NCBI GenBank assembly: GCA_963576735.1
Contig: OY755187.1
Span: 16,306,001-16,370,000 of the forward strand
Direction of reading: 5' to 3'
From: Bedellia somnulentella
Lineage: Eukaryota; Arthropoda; Insecta; Lepidoptera; Bedelliidae
Length of the DNA stretch: 64,000 nucleotides
Under the pieces are notes generated by a model that saw only the letters and a program-made list of their open reading frames with translations, had not been told where the DNA came from and did no database searches. A program made the position numbers and the translations under genes. Position 1 is the stretch's first letter; every line of letters begins with the position of its first letter. Below, in pieces: positions 33,538 through 44,448 of the stretch.

Positions 33538-33733
33538 TGTTGGGAGAAACGCAGACATGCGTAACGCCTTGTACAACTGAATAGCAAATATGCATATACG
33601 AACACTTGCGTGTAAACTCGCGTAGTTCTTTCTTCTACGTTTGGTAATTCTCTAGTGCACATGTCATTGTTAATTAAGATAAAATAAATAGCTTTTCTAT
33701 AGTTTAAAGTCTTGATATTTCCTTATTTCATCA
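33538..33733 (+). repeat. Copia 5' LTR
   Basis: 196 bp, TG...CA. It reads identical to the 3' LTR at 37873-38068. Flanked outside by ATTAT. Confidence 0.95.
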
Positions 33734-33748
33734 GGTTATGGGCTTCTC
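33734..33748 (+). promoter_or_regulatory. Primer binding site
   Basis: GGTTATGGGCTTCTC directly follows the 5' LTR. GGTTATGGGC matches the internal initiator-tRNA(Met) site used by insect copia elements. Confidence 0.7.
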
Positions 33749-33883
33749 CCTATCTGTTTAGTGTAATACAGTAAAAATTTTAAGTAAATTAGTTTATTTG
33801 ATCAGAAATACGCATAACCTAAAAATTGTTCACGCGGTCGCCGAAGTTTATTTCAGAATTTTCAGCTAAAAATTTCTGATAAA

Positions 33884-36800
33884 ATGTCATCAAACGGATC
33901 GATGATACAAATAGAAAAACTTACTGGCCGAGATAATTGGACAAGCTGGAGTTTCGCAGTGAAAGCATACCTGGAACTCGATGATTTATGGGAATGTGTG
34001 CAAGGAACAAGCACCGATGCAAAGAAAGAAAAAAAGGCAAAATCGAAACTAATATTACTAGTCGATCCAATTAATTTTATACATATACAAGATGCGACGA
34101 CGTCAAAACAGATTTGGGAAAATTTATCAAAGGCATTTCAAGACTCTGGTCTACTAAGAAAAGTTGGTTTATTGCGAGACTTGATTAACACTAATTTAGA
34201 AACAAGCACTAGTGTAGAAGATTATGTCAACAAAATCATGAGTTCAGCTCATAAGCTCAGAAACATCGGATTCAGTGTTGACGATGAATGGCTCGGGACT
34301 TTGATGCTGGCAGGTTTATCCGATGAATATAAACCAATGATAATGGGTATTGAAAGCTCAGGAGTAAAAATAAGTGCAGATCTGATTAAAACAAAACTTT
34401 TACAAGAAATAAAAAATACACCAAGTAATTCAGCTCTGTACACAAGTAATAAAAATACTCAAGCTAAGTTCAAAAACACTCAGCATCAGTCAAAGTCAAA
34501 AGGTCCAAGATGCTTCAACTGTAACAAATATGGACATCTTGGTAAAAATTGTTGGTTACTGAAAAATAAATCACAGAATAAAGAAAATAATAAAGGTTTT
34601 GTAGCAGCTTTCTCGGCCATGCAACTGAATGATTGTATAAACTGGTATGTAGATTCAGGTGCTTCGATGCATATGACTATGCATAAAGAATTATTACAGA
34701 ATGAAAGAACATCACCAATATCGACAATCAAAATTGCAGACAATAAAACTTTACATGTCGAAAGCTGTGGTGATGTGATACTGCACATACCTAATAAAGA
34801 TGGCGGCAGCAGTGAAATATTAGTAAAGAATGTTTTATATGTGCCAAAGTTGTCTACAAATTTATTATCAGTTAGTAAAATCATAAAATCTGGTTGTAAG
34901 GTGGAATTTGATAAAACTGGTTGCTCAGTATATAATTCAAATAATCAAAAAGTAGCCACAGCAAATCTAATAAATGATACATATAGACTGAACATAAATT
35001 ACAGCAAAATATTTGCCATGTCGGCAAAATTAGAGTCAACAACACATCTATGGCATCAACGTTTGGGCCATCTAAATTATAATGATGTTTACAAGTTACC
35101 TAACTCCACAACTGGTGTACAACTATCATCACAGAAAGAAAAGTATGTATGTATAAGCTGCCTAGAGGGTAAGCAAACAAGGCAATCATTTCCAAGCAAT
35201 GGCTCCAGGGCAAATGGTTTGCTAGAGCTAGTCCACACAGATGTATGTGGCCCGATACAAGTTGCTTCGATTGGCGGTGCCAGGTATTTCACTACTTTCA
35301 TTGATGATTTTTCAAGAAAAGTCTATGTATACATTATCAAAAGCAAAGCAGAAGTGTTTGAAAAGTTTATTGAATATAAAAGTAGAGTAGAAAATGAATT
35401 AAATAAAAAGATAAAAATTTTACGCAGCGATAATGGATTGGAGTATACTAATAAAAACTTTGCTGATTATTTAAAGAAAAATGGAATATTACATCAGACT
35501 TCCAATCCATACACGCCACAACAGAACGGTCTGAGCGAGAGAATGAACCGTACATTGGTTGAACGAGCAAAATGCATGATGTTTAGTGCTGATTTGTCGA
35601 AGAATTATTGGGCTGAGGCTGTAACAACAGCCGCATATATAATCAACCGCTCGCCCACACATGCCTTATCAGATATTACACCTCATGAAGTATGGACCGG
35701 ACAAAAACCAGACTTAAGCAACATCAGAATATTTGGTTGTCCTGCTATGGTGCACATACCGAAAGAAAAGCGCCAAAAATTAGATGCGAAATCGCGTCAG
35801 CTAATATTTGTTGGGTACAGTGAATGCACGAAAGGATACCGTTTTATAGACCCAAAAACTAATAAAGCCGTGATCAGTCGGGATGTGCATTTTCTAGAAG
35901 AAAACATTAAAAGTAAAATAGTAGAAACCACTTCTTTTTCAGCACCTGAAACAAAAATAAATAATATTAATCAAGAAGTACACCAAATACAACAATTAAA
36001 GGATAAAAATAATGACAAAAAGGAAAATATTAATAAAAAAGAAAAATTAACACAAATTTACTTACCGTCGAATGAACAAAACTCTGAATTAATCACACAA
36101 GATGATGAAAATACAGATGAGGAGGAGCGGTCTTGTTCAAATATTACAGATACTTCAAGTAATACAGATTATGAAGATCCACTAGATAATACATACTTAC
36201 CAAGTCCGAGTGTTGACATATCACCTGCAAATGAATCACGTATTGAAACCCGTCAACAAACAAATAATGAAAGGTCATCTTCATTAATATGCATGAATGG
36301 TGAGTCTACATCAAGCCTTATTTTCAATGATCCCCAGAGCTTAGAAGAAGCTCTCCAAAGTGATGAATCTGAAGAATGGAAAAAGGCAATGAAAGAAGAG
36401 TATGATTCCCTCATTCACAATAATACTTGGTCTTTAGTAGATTTACCTAGTGGGAAGAAGGCTATTCCATGCAAATGGGTTTTCAAACGAAAATTTGATC
36501 ACACTGGAGAAATCAGCCGTTATAAGGCTAGACTCGTAATTAAAGGTTACAAGCAAAAAAAAGGAATAGATTACAATGAGACATACGCACCTGTTGCACG
36601 ATACACGTCGATTAGATATCTTATAGGTATAGCTGCAAAATATAACCTAGAAATTTATCAAATGGATGCCATTACAGCATTTCTGCAAGGGGATGTTGAT
36701 GAAGATATATACATGTCTCAACCACCCATTTTTGATCGAGGAGAGAAAGTATGCCATTTGAATAAAGCTATATATGGTTTAAAGCAAGCCAGTAGACAAT

Positions 36801-37864
36801 GGAATAAAAAGCTCAACTCCGTTTTACTAGAAATTGGCATGAATCGATCAAAACTTGATCCCTGCATTTATTTTCGTATATTGAGCAAAAATGATATTTT
36901 ATTTATCTCTGTTTATGTCGACGATCTACTTTAATTTTATAATCGTTCTGAGACTGGTGAAGAAACAAAAAAAAAACTCAAAGACAACTTTAGTATGAAA
37001 GACATGGGGAAAGCAAAACAATGTATTGGATTCAGAATCACACATGAAGATCAAAATAAAATATCACTGGATCAATCAATGTACACAAAAAAGATACTTA
37101 CTCGTTTTGGTATGGACGATTGCAAGCCAGTCTGGACTCCATGTGATCCAAATGTTCAATTAAAGAGAGCAAAAAGTGAGGAAGAAATATTGAGAAACAT
37201 ACCTTATCAAGAAGCTATTGGGTGCTTATTATATTTGTCACAAGGGACAAGACCTGACATAACGTATATTGTAAATTCATTAAGTCGGTACAATGGGCAA
37301 CCCACTGCAGAGCATTGGATTGCACTGAAGAGAGTCTTAAGATATTTAAAAGCCACCATTGATTATAAATTGACATTTAATGGAAACTCCGAAGGCAATA
37401 TTACAGGCTATTGTGATGCGGATTGGGCTAGTCACTCTGAAGACCGTAGATCCTGCACTGGATACGTTTTTACTCTTCAAGGTGCTGTTATAAGCTGGTG
37501 CTCCAAGAAACAACTAACTATAGCTCTCTCAAGTACGGAGGCTGAATATATGTCTCTGACCACTGCTGTGCAAGAAGCGATTTGGCTGAAGCAGTTAGAT
37601 GAAGAATTTTGGCCTGAATCATCAGCTGATCCTATTGTTGTTTACTGTGATAATCAAAGCGCCATTCGCATTTCAGGTAATGAAAGTTATCATCAACGCA
37701 GCAAACACATCGATGTTCGCTATCACTTTATCAGAGAAAGGATTGCTGCCAAACAAGTCCTAGTTAAATATCTAAGGAGTCAAGACATGACTGCAGACAT
37801 TTTGACCAAAGGACTGCATAGGCCAAAACATGAAGAATTCAGCAGAGCGATGGGTCTGCGTTAA
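33884..37864 (+). pseudogene. Ty1/copia Gag-Pol polyprotein with one internal stop
   Basis: A single frame of 1326 codons is broken only by TAA at 36932-36934, just after YVDDLL. Domains: Gag with CCHC knuckle CFNCNKYGHLGKNC (residues about 209-222); protease WYVDSGASMHM (about 255); pre-integrase HLWHQRLGHLN...CISC; integrase with HTDVCGP, RSDNG and LSERMNR as the D,D,E (about 452, 515, 551); RT from WVFKRKFD to YVDDLL (about 1012); RNase H with CDADWA, STEAEY, CDNQSA. Gag and Pol share one frame, as in copia. The stop would remove the last RT helices and RNase H. Everything else looks intact, so the mutation is recent, or a sequencing error, or read through. Confidence 0.93.
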
Positions 37865-37872
37865 GGAGAGAA
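37863..37872 (+). promoter_or_regulatory. Polypurine tract
   Basis: AAGGAGAGAA lies directly before the 3' LTR and would prime plus-strand synthesis. Confidence 0.8.
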
Positions 37873-38068
37873 TGTTGGGAGAAACGCAGACATGCGTAAC
37901 GCCTTGTACAACTGAATAGCAAATATGCATATACGAACACTTGCGTGTAAACTCGCGTAGTTCTTTCTTCTACGTTTGGTAATTCTCTAGTGCACATGTC
38001 ATTGTTAATTAAGATAAAATAAATAGCTTTTCTATAGTTTAAAGTCTTGATATTTCCTTATTTCATCA
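37873..38068 (+). repeat. Copia 3' LTR
   Basis: 196 bp, reads identical to 33538-33733, followed by ATTAT. Confidence 0.95.
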
Positions 38069-38073
38069 ATTAT

Positions 38074-38518
38074 GTGGAAATACTTTATTAAAAATTATGA
38101 TATTTTTCATTGATTTTTAGTGACAATCTCCTATTCAATATTACTTTGTTTACTGAAACTAAATTACAATTGAGGTGTGAGGGGCTGCGATAATCAGATT
38201 TATTTTAGCTTTATATATCAATTTGTTATAACTCTGCAAGTTAAAACTATATTATTACGAACCAACCTAAAAAACTGTAGTATGGAATGAAGAATGAGCT
38301 TTATCCATTTTGGCTCCCATATCAAGTATCCAGAGCTTTATATTTGCCTGCCAGATGGCAATAATTTATAACAAAGTGAAACTTCAGTTATGGTTGGAAT
38401 CGAATCGAAGGTTATTGGTGCAAAAAATTTGTTCGAAGTAGGCAGTCTGTACTTGTACCCTATATCGTCTGTGGGAACAGCTAGGTCAAGGTCAGCTAGT
38501 GTATATTTTAAATGTTAT
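38074..38518. other. Non-coding spacer
   Basis: No gene or repeat is recognised between the copia duplicate and the mariner-like TIR. Confidence 0.5.
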
Positions 38519-38798
38519 TATAGTCGTATTTTTAAACAAAGATAGTAAACTGACAGATTTGATGTTGCCAACTTTTCGTGCTAAAAAAATAGTGCTGAGG
38601 TAAGAAATCGTGAAATAATCGAAATTATTCGTTCAGTTAGTGAACTTATAAATTCCTTTACAATAAGTTATTGAATAAGTTGCTTATATTATATTTACTT
38701 GTTGCAGCCTATTTTGATATAATTAAAGATTATTAGAATATAATTCAAGATTACAGAACAAATCAAACTAAGTAAGCAGATTTACCGATAATAATTCT

Positions 38799-39414
38799 TT
38801 ATTCTGAGTCAGATTCCACAAAATCAGATGTACTGTCTTCATCATAACACACATTCATTAAAAATCGATCTCCGATATCATCTATCCGGCGGTCGAGATG
38901 GCTCATTTTTTCTTCTTCTTTCATAATATGTGCAATGCACTTTCTCCATTTTTCCGGAGTCACCTCAAGCAGACCTACTTCAAAGAGGTTTTTTACATCT
39001 TTTAATTTAAAAGATTTATTATTGTCTGCTACATAGCCCTTCACTTGCGCCCAAACCAACTCAATAGGAATCCCGCCTGTGTCGAAATTTTTCTTTCCTT
39101 TATTTATTAGTCAACTCAATAGGGTTGAGCTCACAATGGTAGGGCGGCAAGTGAAGAGCGGTGATTCCGTGCGCCGCCGCCATCTCATCGACGGCATATT
39201 TTTCTGGGAAATTTATTTTATTTTGGTCTATCAACTCCATCAGATATGCATTGATCATTTCCGGGTGAAATGAAATTTCTTTGTTTCGCAGCCACTCCTG
39301 GATTCTGAGTTTTGTCCACGACATTTTCGGAACCACTTCTACCTTCCTTGAGTGGTAGGGGGCGTTATCCATGACAACAATTGAGTTTGGTTTTACGAAT
39401 ACGAATATGTACAT
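38799..39414 (-). pseudogene. Transposase fragment, DDE_3-type, C-terminal half
   Basis: The minus frame shows VVMDNAPYHSRK (second catalytic Asp), KMSWTKLRIQEWL, LPPYHCELNPIEL (third acidic residue in the ELNPIE context), then VWAQVKGYV, ending acidic (DEDSTSDFVESDSE). It is interrupted after NPIEL by a 43-bp insertion (39069-39111). The N-terminal DNA-binding domain and first catalytic Asp are missing, so it cannot act. The family is the large arthropod Tc1/mariner-like group that uses this DDE_3 domain for cut-and-paste transposition. Confidence 0.85.
39069..39111 (+). mobile_element. 43-bp SINE tail insertion with 12-bp duplication
   Basis: CAACTCAATAGG occurs at 39057-39068 and 39112-39123. 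The insert (CCCGCCTGTGTCGAAATTTT...) matches 61820-61860 at the fold-back locus. It is an extremely 5'-truncated copy. Confidence 0.85.
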
Positions 39415-39819
39415 ATTTTTATTATTGTAATTAAATTACGCAATATATATATATTTTTTTGGATAAATTCATATTGCTCAGTTTATTCTAAATTCATTAG
39501 TAATAATATAGCTCAGTTTATTCGTTCAATTATTCGATTACATAATTTTCTCACTACGGTTTATAAGTTGGCAACATTATTTTAGGATTTGACATATCGA
39601 CCTGTCAGTTTACTAACTTTGTTTAAAAATACGAATACGACTATAGTATAGTTTTCGTCTTGTTTTGTTATGTACTGTGTGGTGTGGTGTGATTAGAAAA
39701 AAGCGCTAGCTACAGTTTTAACTAATATCGGTAGGCTAAAGAAAGAATATATTTTTTCTTGCAAAATCTACAAATTGTCTCCATTCCAAAGAATAGAATA
39801 ACGAGCACCACTGAGCATA

Positions 39820-40833
39820 ATGTCTACAATCAATTATACAACCCGAACAGAGGGCCAGACTAAAATAAACACTATAATTTGGACAGTCTCGAACTTTATT
39901 AATTTACTCGATAACAAAACAACAAGAGAGTTTAGAACTGATAAAGAACTCTCTGATAAAATGGATGCCAAATTTCAACTGAAAATGCAATTCCTCGGCC
40001 GAGATAACGATATTATAGAAATATGTTTTCTGACTAAGAATGCAGTTTTCTTGAAGTCAATTTTAACTATATGCCTGAAGCGTTTTGAGGAACGGTCCAT
40101 CGTTATAAAAGAGTACCACACAGTGCAAGCAAACAAATGGCAATTCTTGGCTACATTGTTTAAGAGAGATATAGCAGGTGTTGATGGGCGAGATATATTT
40201 TTATTGAGCGACGGTAGCTTACGACTCAAATTTCAATTCATGGTATCAAATGACATAAGAGTTGACAGAACTAATGTACCTGAAGCTCAATTAAGCAATG
40301 ATTTTGAAAATTTACTTAATAATGGTTTATTTTCTGATGTGACAATGAAATCAGCTGAAGGATATGAATATAAAGTACATAAAGCAGTATTGGCTAGTCG
40401 GAGTGCAGTACTTAAAGCTCATTTCCAACACAACACTACAGAATGCTACACCAATATTGTAGAATCTTCTTTAGACTCTGAAGTTTTAAGAGAAGTGTTG
40501 ACCTTTGTTTACAGTGACAAAGCTCCTAGAGTTGATGAGATACCAGAAAAGTTGCTGGCTGCTGCAGATTTCTATCAACTTAGTAGATTGAAAAGTTTGT
40601 GTGAAGAAGCTTTGCATAAGAAACTCACTGTTGACAATGCTATAGAAACTCTTCAGTTGGCTGATCTCCACTCTGCTAAAACCCTGAAGCAACTAACACT
40701 AGAATTCATAAAAGACGGGCAAGCTAGGCTTATTACCAAGACTGAAGGATGGGCTAAAGTAAAATCTGTAGAATTAATCAAAGTAATCTATGAGTTTATC
40801 ATGGGTGATGATGTTGATGCAGACATCAAATAA
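39820..40833 (+). CDS. MATH-BTB protein, speckle-type POZ-like
   Basis: 337 residues in one exon. Residues about 15-150 form a divergent MATH (TRAF-like) domain that would recruit substrates (ends near DGSLRLKFQFMV). Residues about 165-280 form a BTB/POZ domain: NGLFSDVTMKSAEGYEYKVHK is the typical entry, followed by VLASRSAVLKAHF and VLTFVYSDKAP. A BACK-like tail follows (AAADFYQLSRLKSLCEEAL). Such proteins act as adaptors of Cullin-3 ubiquitin ligases in nucleus or cytoplasm. The ATG is the first in frame after an AT-rich leader and the TIR of the mariner-like element lies about 175 bp upstream. No intron is seen, unlike the conserved SPOP gene, so it is likely a duplicated family member or retrocopy. 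Confidence 0.85.
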   Translation: MSTINYTTRTEGQTKINTIIWTVSNFINLLDNKTTREFRTDKELSDKMDAKFQLKMQFLGRDNDIIEICFLTKNAVFLKSILTICLKRFEERSIVIKEYHTVQANKWQFLATLFKRDIAGVDGRDIFLLSDGSLRLKFQFMVSNDIRVDRTNVPEAQLSNDFENLLNNGLFSDVTMKSAEGYEYKVHKAVLASRSAVLKAHFQHNTTECYTNIVESSLDSEVLREVLTFVYSDKAPRVDEIPEKLLAAADFYQLSRLKSLCEEALHKKLTVDNAIETLQLADLHSAKTLKQLTLEFIKDGQARLITKTEGWAKVKSVELIKVIYEFIMGDDVDADIK

Positions 40834-42326
40834 AATTATTTATATTTGTCATATTAATATAACAAATGTTGTTTGTTTCAAATGTTAGGCCACATCTAAT
40901 AATTGTGTGACTTATTGGGACCTGTATGGATGTGCAATATTGGTTTAACATGTTTGTTCTGATGACACTTAAATGATGGTGCCTTGTGTTACTCTGTAAG
41001 CAATTCCGTACTAAATCATGAATGTGATGGGAATTCACCAAGAGCAACAATGGTTTGAAGGCTGCAGTTGCAATGAATGTTAGTTTTGGTTAGTAAGCAA
41101 AGATTGGTACTGCATGGAAGTAGAATGAATTGTTATTGTAGTGGAATGAGAAATAGTCCTCAGCAACTGCTATTTGACAAACTCATATAATGTTACTAAT
41201 GAATGATAGATTATGACTCTAGTTGTAACAAAGAGGGTTAAAATGAACATAAAACATAAACATTCACGCCGTTTATCTCCGAAGGGGTTGGGTTAAAATG
41301 AGTAAATGGAATAATAATACAATGATAGTAAGGGTTTCGACAGGAATACAATGATTGGAAGGATGAAATTTTGAAGCTCTTAGGGGCAGAAGCCCTATTA
41401 TAAGAGAATTTAAGAGTTGTTTAAATGATTGCTAATGTAGTGTGAACATTGTGAACATTCTTGCATATATCTCAAGTATCAAATAAAGCAAGGTTGTAGG
41501 TCAAAATTGCTACACTCAATAGGTATAGTTGTTATTTTTTTATGCCTGGCCTTTATTTCCACTACCAGATATAATGAGTACTTACGTAAATAGTTCTACT
41601 AAAATATTTGATCTCATAATCTATTAATGAAATGTATATTAAATAAATATTTATTAAATTATTCCTTGCATTATTATTAATTCACACACATAAATAAATT
41701 AAATAAGTGGGTCTCCTATTATTGTAGACAGTAACATGACCAATTTAGATTTATATTTCTTCACTAGTTGCACTTACTTCTGGTCAAACCATTCAAATTG
41801 AGTGCTGATGCATCCTAATAACTGATCACCAAGAACTATATAAATCAAGTATCCTACTTGATATGGCCACATTTTTAGCTCTGGAATATTTTGCAAGTTT
41901 CTTCAATATGTAATTAGTTAAAATTTGCATCTGAATTACTTTAACAGGAAAGTAAAGAAAATAACAGATAATATTTTGAAAATATTATATTAAAAATAAC
42001 TTCTTAACAATTTACTAAAACAAGGATCTTTACCCAGAATATTATAAATTCTGCATTACTTATGATTTAGCATGTCAGTAGTTACTATAAATAAAATTCA
42101 TAGTTATTTATGTAAAAATATGTGAACATATTTTTCAAACTCATGTGATGTTGATGTATGATACAAAACATTTTTAAACAAGAGCTGAAGACCCATCCAC
42201 TATTTTACATCTTATTTTATCTCTTTTTATTTTCAATGTCTGAAGAATATCTTATTCTTAAGGTCTGGCTACCCCCCTAGCGATTTGTAGCCCCCTATGT
42301 GGTGTTGCTACAAAACTGCCTAGAAA
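40834..42326. other. 3' UTR of the MATH-BTB gene and spacer
   Basis: AATAAA at 41482-41487 is a plausible poly(A) signal about 650 bp after the stop. A short SINE-end-like piece (TTCACGCCGTTTATCTCCGAAGGGGTTGG) lies at 41263-41292. The rest is AT-rich without coding. Confidence 0.5.
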
Positions 42327-43486
42327 TCATTCATTATCACTTTCAGAAGAATCACTACTACTGCTATTGGAATCACTGACATAATCATCAGATCTTACTC
42401 TGTTAGTATTAATGAATATATCATCATCATTTTCAACATTTTGTTCACACTTTTTCTCTTCAAACTCTTTGGGCCAAATATTGTTTTCTTTGAAAAACTG
42501 TATTGAATCCTTGTTCAATATTCTAACTATTTCAGCTTTGACTTTATCTCCTTCTACAATGGGCTCCACAAGAACAAAATCCCCTCGTTTCACCCAGATA
42601 TTTTTGCGGAATTTTGTTGGCATCGACACCAAGTATACTTCACTTTCTGGAGACTCCACCTGAAGTTAAATAAAATAATGGGTTAATAAAATTAGATATT
42701 ATTAATCAGAATAGTTTTAAGCTACAATGCATTATATTGCCACTAACTACTTGTCTGGTTAGAAAAAAATCATTTAGTAAAAGATAGCCAATTTATTGCT
42801 TTAAGTCATTTATCATATTTGAAATATAATAATGAGCTGTGTAATGTCGGCTTAGAATAACACTACCCCATTTCTTCCTATGGATGTTTGTAAGAGGCGA
42901 CTAAGGGTATTGGGGCTTCTAAGTAATTTATGGGTGTTGCGGTTATAGACTCATCACCAAAGCCTTTAATTTACTATCTTTTCCCCCTTAACCTAAAAAG
43001 TGGCTAAATGATTTTTTTATTCTGGAGCTTTGACAACTTCTTTTTGGGGATTTATAGCCATGAGTATATGTATGTATGAAACATATCCACACAAGTTAGA
43101 ACAATCAAATTCAACCTTATGTACACCATTACTTTCATAGCATTTCTTAAATGTGAATAGAATTCAAAATCAGATAAGTCATTAATTAAAGAATGCTTCA
43201 TTAAATGTAGTTCAACGTTAACTACCGGTGCATACCTGAGGGCTGATCGTAATTAGATAAAATCATAGTACAACATAGTCCGAGAATCTTAGTGATAGTA
43301 ACTGATCAAGTAAAAGCTAATTTATTTTTACCCAATTTCTAAACGGTAGCTTGTTATTATTACCTCATGAAGATTATTTCCTTTGCTGCTCAACACCTTA
43401 ACAACGGTTTGGTTTTCCTTTGGCAACTCAAAATCATCCCAAAGAATTTCTTTCAAAACATGCTTTCTCTTAGTAGTTTTCGACAT
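42327..43486 (-). CDS. EIF1AD: EIF1AD, eIF1A-domain (S1-like) protein, two exons
   Basis: Exon 1 is 43364-43486 (MSKTTKRKHVLKEI, ending GNNLHE at a GTAATA donor). Exon 2 is 42327-42659, after a TTCAG acceptor (VESPESEVYLVSMPTKFRKN). The total is 151 residues. The OB-fold eIF1A-like domain spans about residues 10-100, with the hallmark LVSMPTKFRKNIWVKRGDFV. The tail is acidic and Ser-rich (SDSNSSSSDSSESDNE), as in other EIF1AD proteins. It is a small conserved nuclear/cytoplasmic protein related to eIF1A, with a reported link to redox and proliferation. The 704-bp intron holds a LINE-ended SINE. The gene is complete. Confidence 0.93.
42836..43078 (+). mobile_element. LINE-ended SINE in the EIF1AD intron
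   Basis: It starts GCTGTGTAATGTCGGCTTAGAATA and ends TTTATAGCCATGAGTATATGTATG(TATG)n. Both ends match the LINE at 50.5-54.5 kb; the middle (ATCACC...CCTTAACC) is specific to the SINE. Confidence 0.8.
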
Positions 43487-43745
43487 TTTAAACAAGTGAA
43501 TATATCACAAAGAAATTAAATATCATAGAATGCACTGCTGTTGTTTAACATATTATTCATGTTAAGTCCGTTTTAATTTCTTGATTTTTTATTGAATTAG
43601 AAAGAATTAAATTCAATAAAATGGCATTGTTTTGTTTCTTAGGTTATGTTGTGTTAAATTTTTGTTTCTTGAGATAAAATCAGACAGGCTACAGTATTAA
43701 GTATGCAGCCTACACATTTGCCATACATATCGGTAGTTGTACAGT
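43487..43745. other. EIF1AD upstream region
   Basis: AT-rich flank between EIF1AD and the jockey element. The EIF1AD promoter must lie here or in the jockey insertion, but no clear core motif is visible. Confidence 0.4.
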
Positions 43746-44021
43746 AGGCGGATTGCATGTTTCGACATTCCGCTCCGTGCACTCGTGGCTGACGGTCGTG
43801 CGCTATCGCTCGCTCCGCTTTGTCTCGAACTGTACCTGCGCCCGCGTGCTTCGTGCCGCACTCCGATTCCGTTTTTCGTGTTGCGACGATTTGCTTCGTG
43901 CAAATCCTAGCTCACGACTTACCGAACTTAGTTTCTACCGTGGTTTTCACTGCGTGACTTTTGTAAATCCACAACTGTGGTCGGCAACTGGGTAACCTAA
44001 CGGTGTCAACAAAGGTTGTCG

Positions 44022-44085
44022 GGGTGTGGCCCCTAGCACCCGCCTGATTGCCCGGGTGTGGCCCCTAGCACCCGCCTGATTGCCC
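44022..44085 (+). repeat. 32-bp tandem duplication in the jockey 5' UTR
   Basis: GGGTGTGGCCCCTAGCACCC + GCCTGATTGCCC occurs twice without change (44022-44053 and 44054-44085). Confidence 0.95.
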
Positions 44086-44448
44086 TTCTGGTGCGGCAGT
44101 TAATAGGAAGTGGTCGGACTCAGTTGGCCTTGGTGGGTACGCCCTGTAACCTAGTCAACCGTCCGATCCGGCATTAAAGTTCGTTGTTTCCTTTCCTTTC
44201 CCCATCCTTTCCTCGGTAGTGGTTGGAGGTTATGTGCTGAAAGATTGCGACTCCTCTACACTACCGAAACCGTACGTACACACCCTAAGCGGTCATTGTA
44301 CTTTGACCGAAGGACGTTAGGGCCCACACTAGTAGGCACTCACCACATTACACACACTTATACTCACACATCTACACACATTATCATACACACATTACAC
44401 ATACACAACTGACACAATCCCATACCGCGCCGCCCCCATCCCTTAAGG

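Larger units (their letters stand above)
33538..38068 (+). mobile_element. Complete Ty1/copia LTR retrotransposon
   Basis: Two 196-bp LTRs that read identical, PBS, polyprotein frame and polypurine tract, flanked by ATTAT (33533-33537 and 38069-38073). LTR identity implies recent insertion. Confidence 0.95.
38521..39643 (-). mobile_element. Tc1/mariner-like element, internally deleted
   Basis: The TIRs start TAGTCGTATT and share TTTTTAAACAAAG(A/T)TAGTAAACTGACAG (38521-38556 and inverse near 39604-39643), with TA on each side. A minus-strand transposase remnant lies between them. Confidence 0.85.

Noticed and set aside
36917..37000. Programmed frameshift or separate second ORF in the copia element
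   Set aside because: The two parts are in the same frame with a single TAA, and copia encodes Gag-Pol as one frame, so nonsense mutation or error is simpler.
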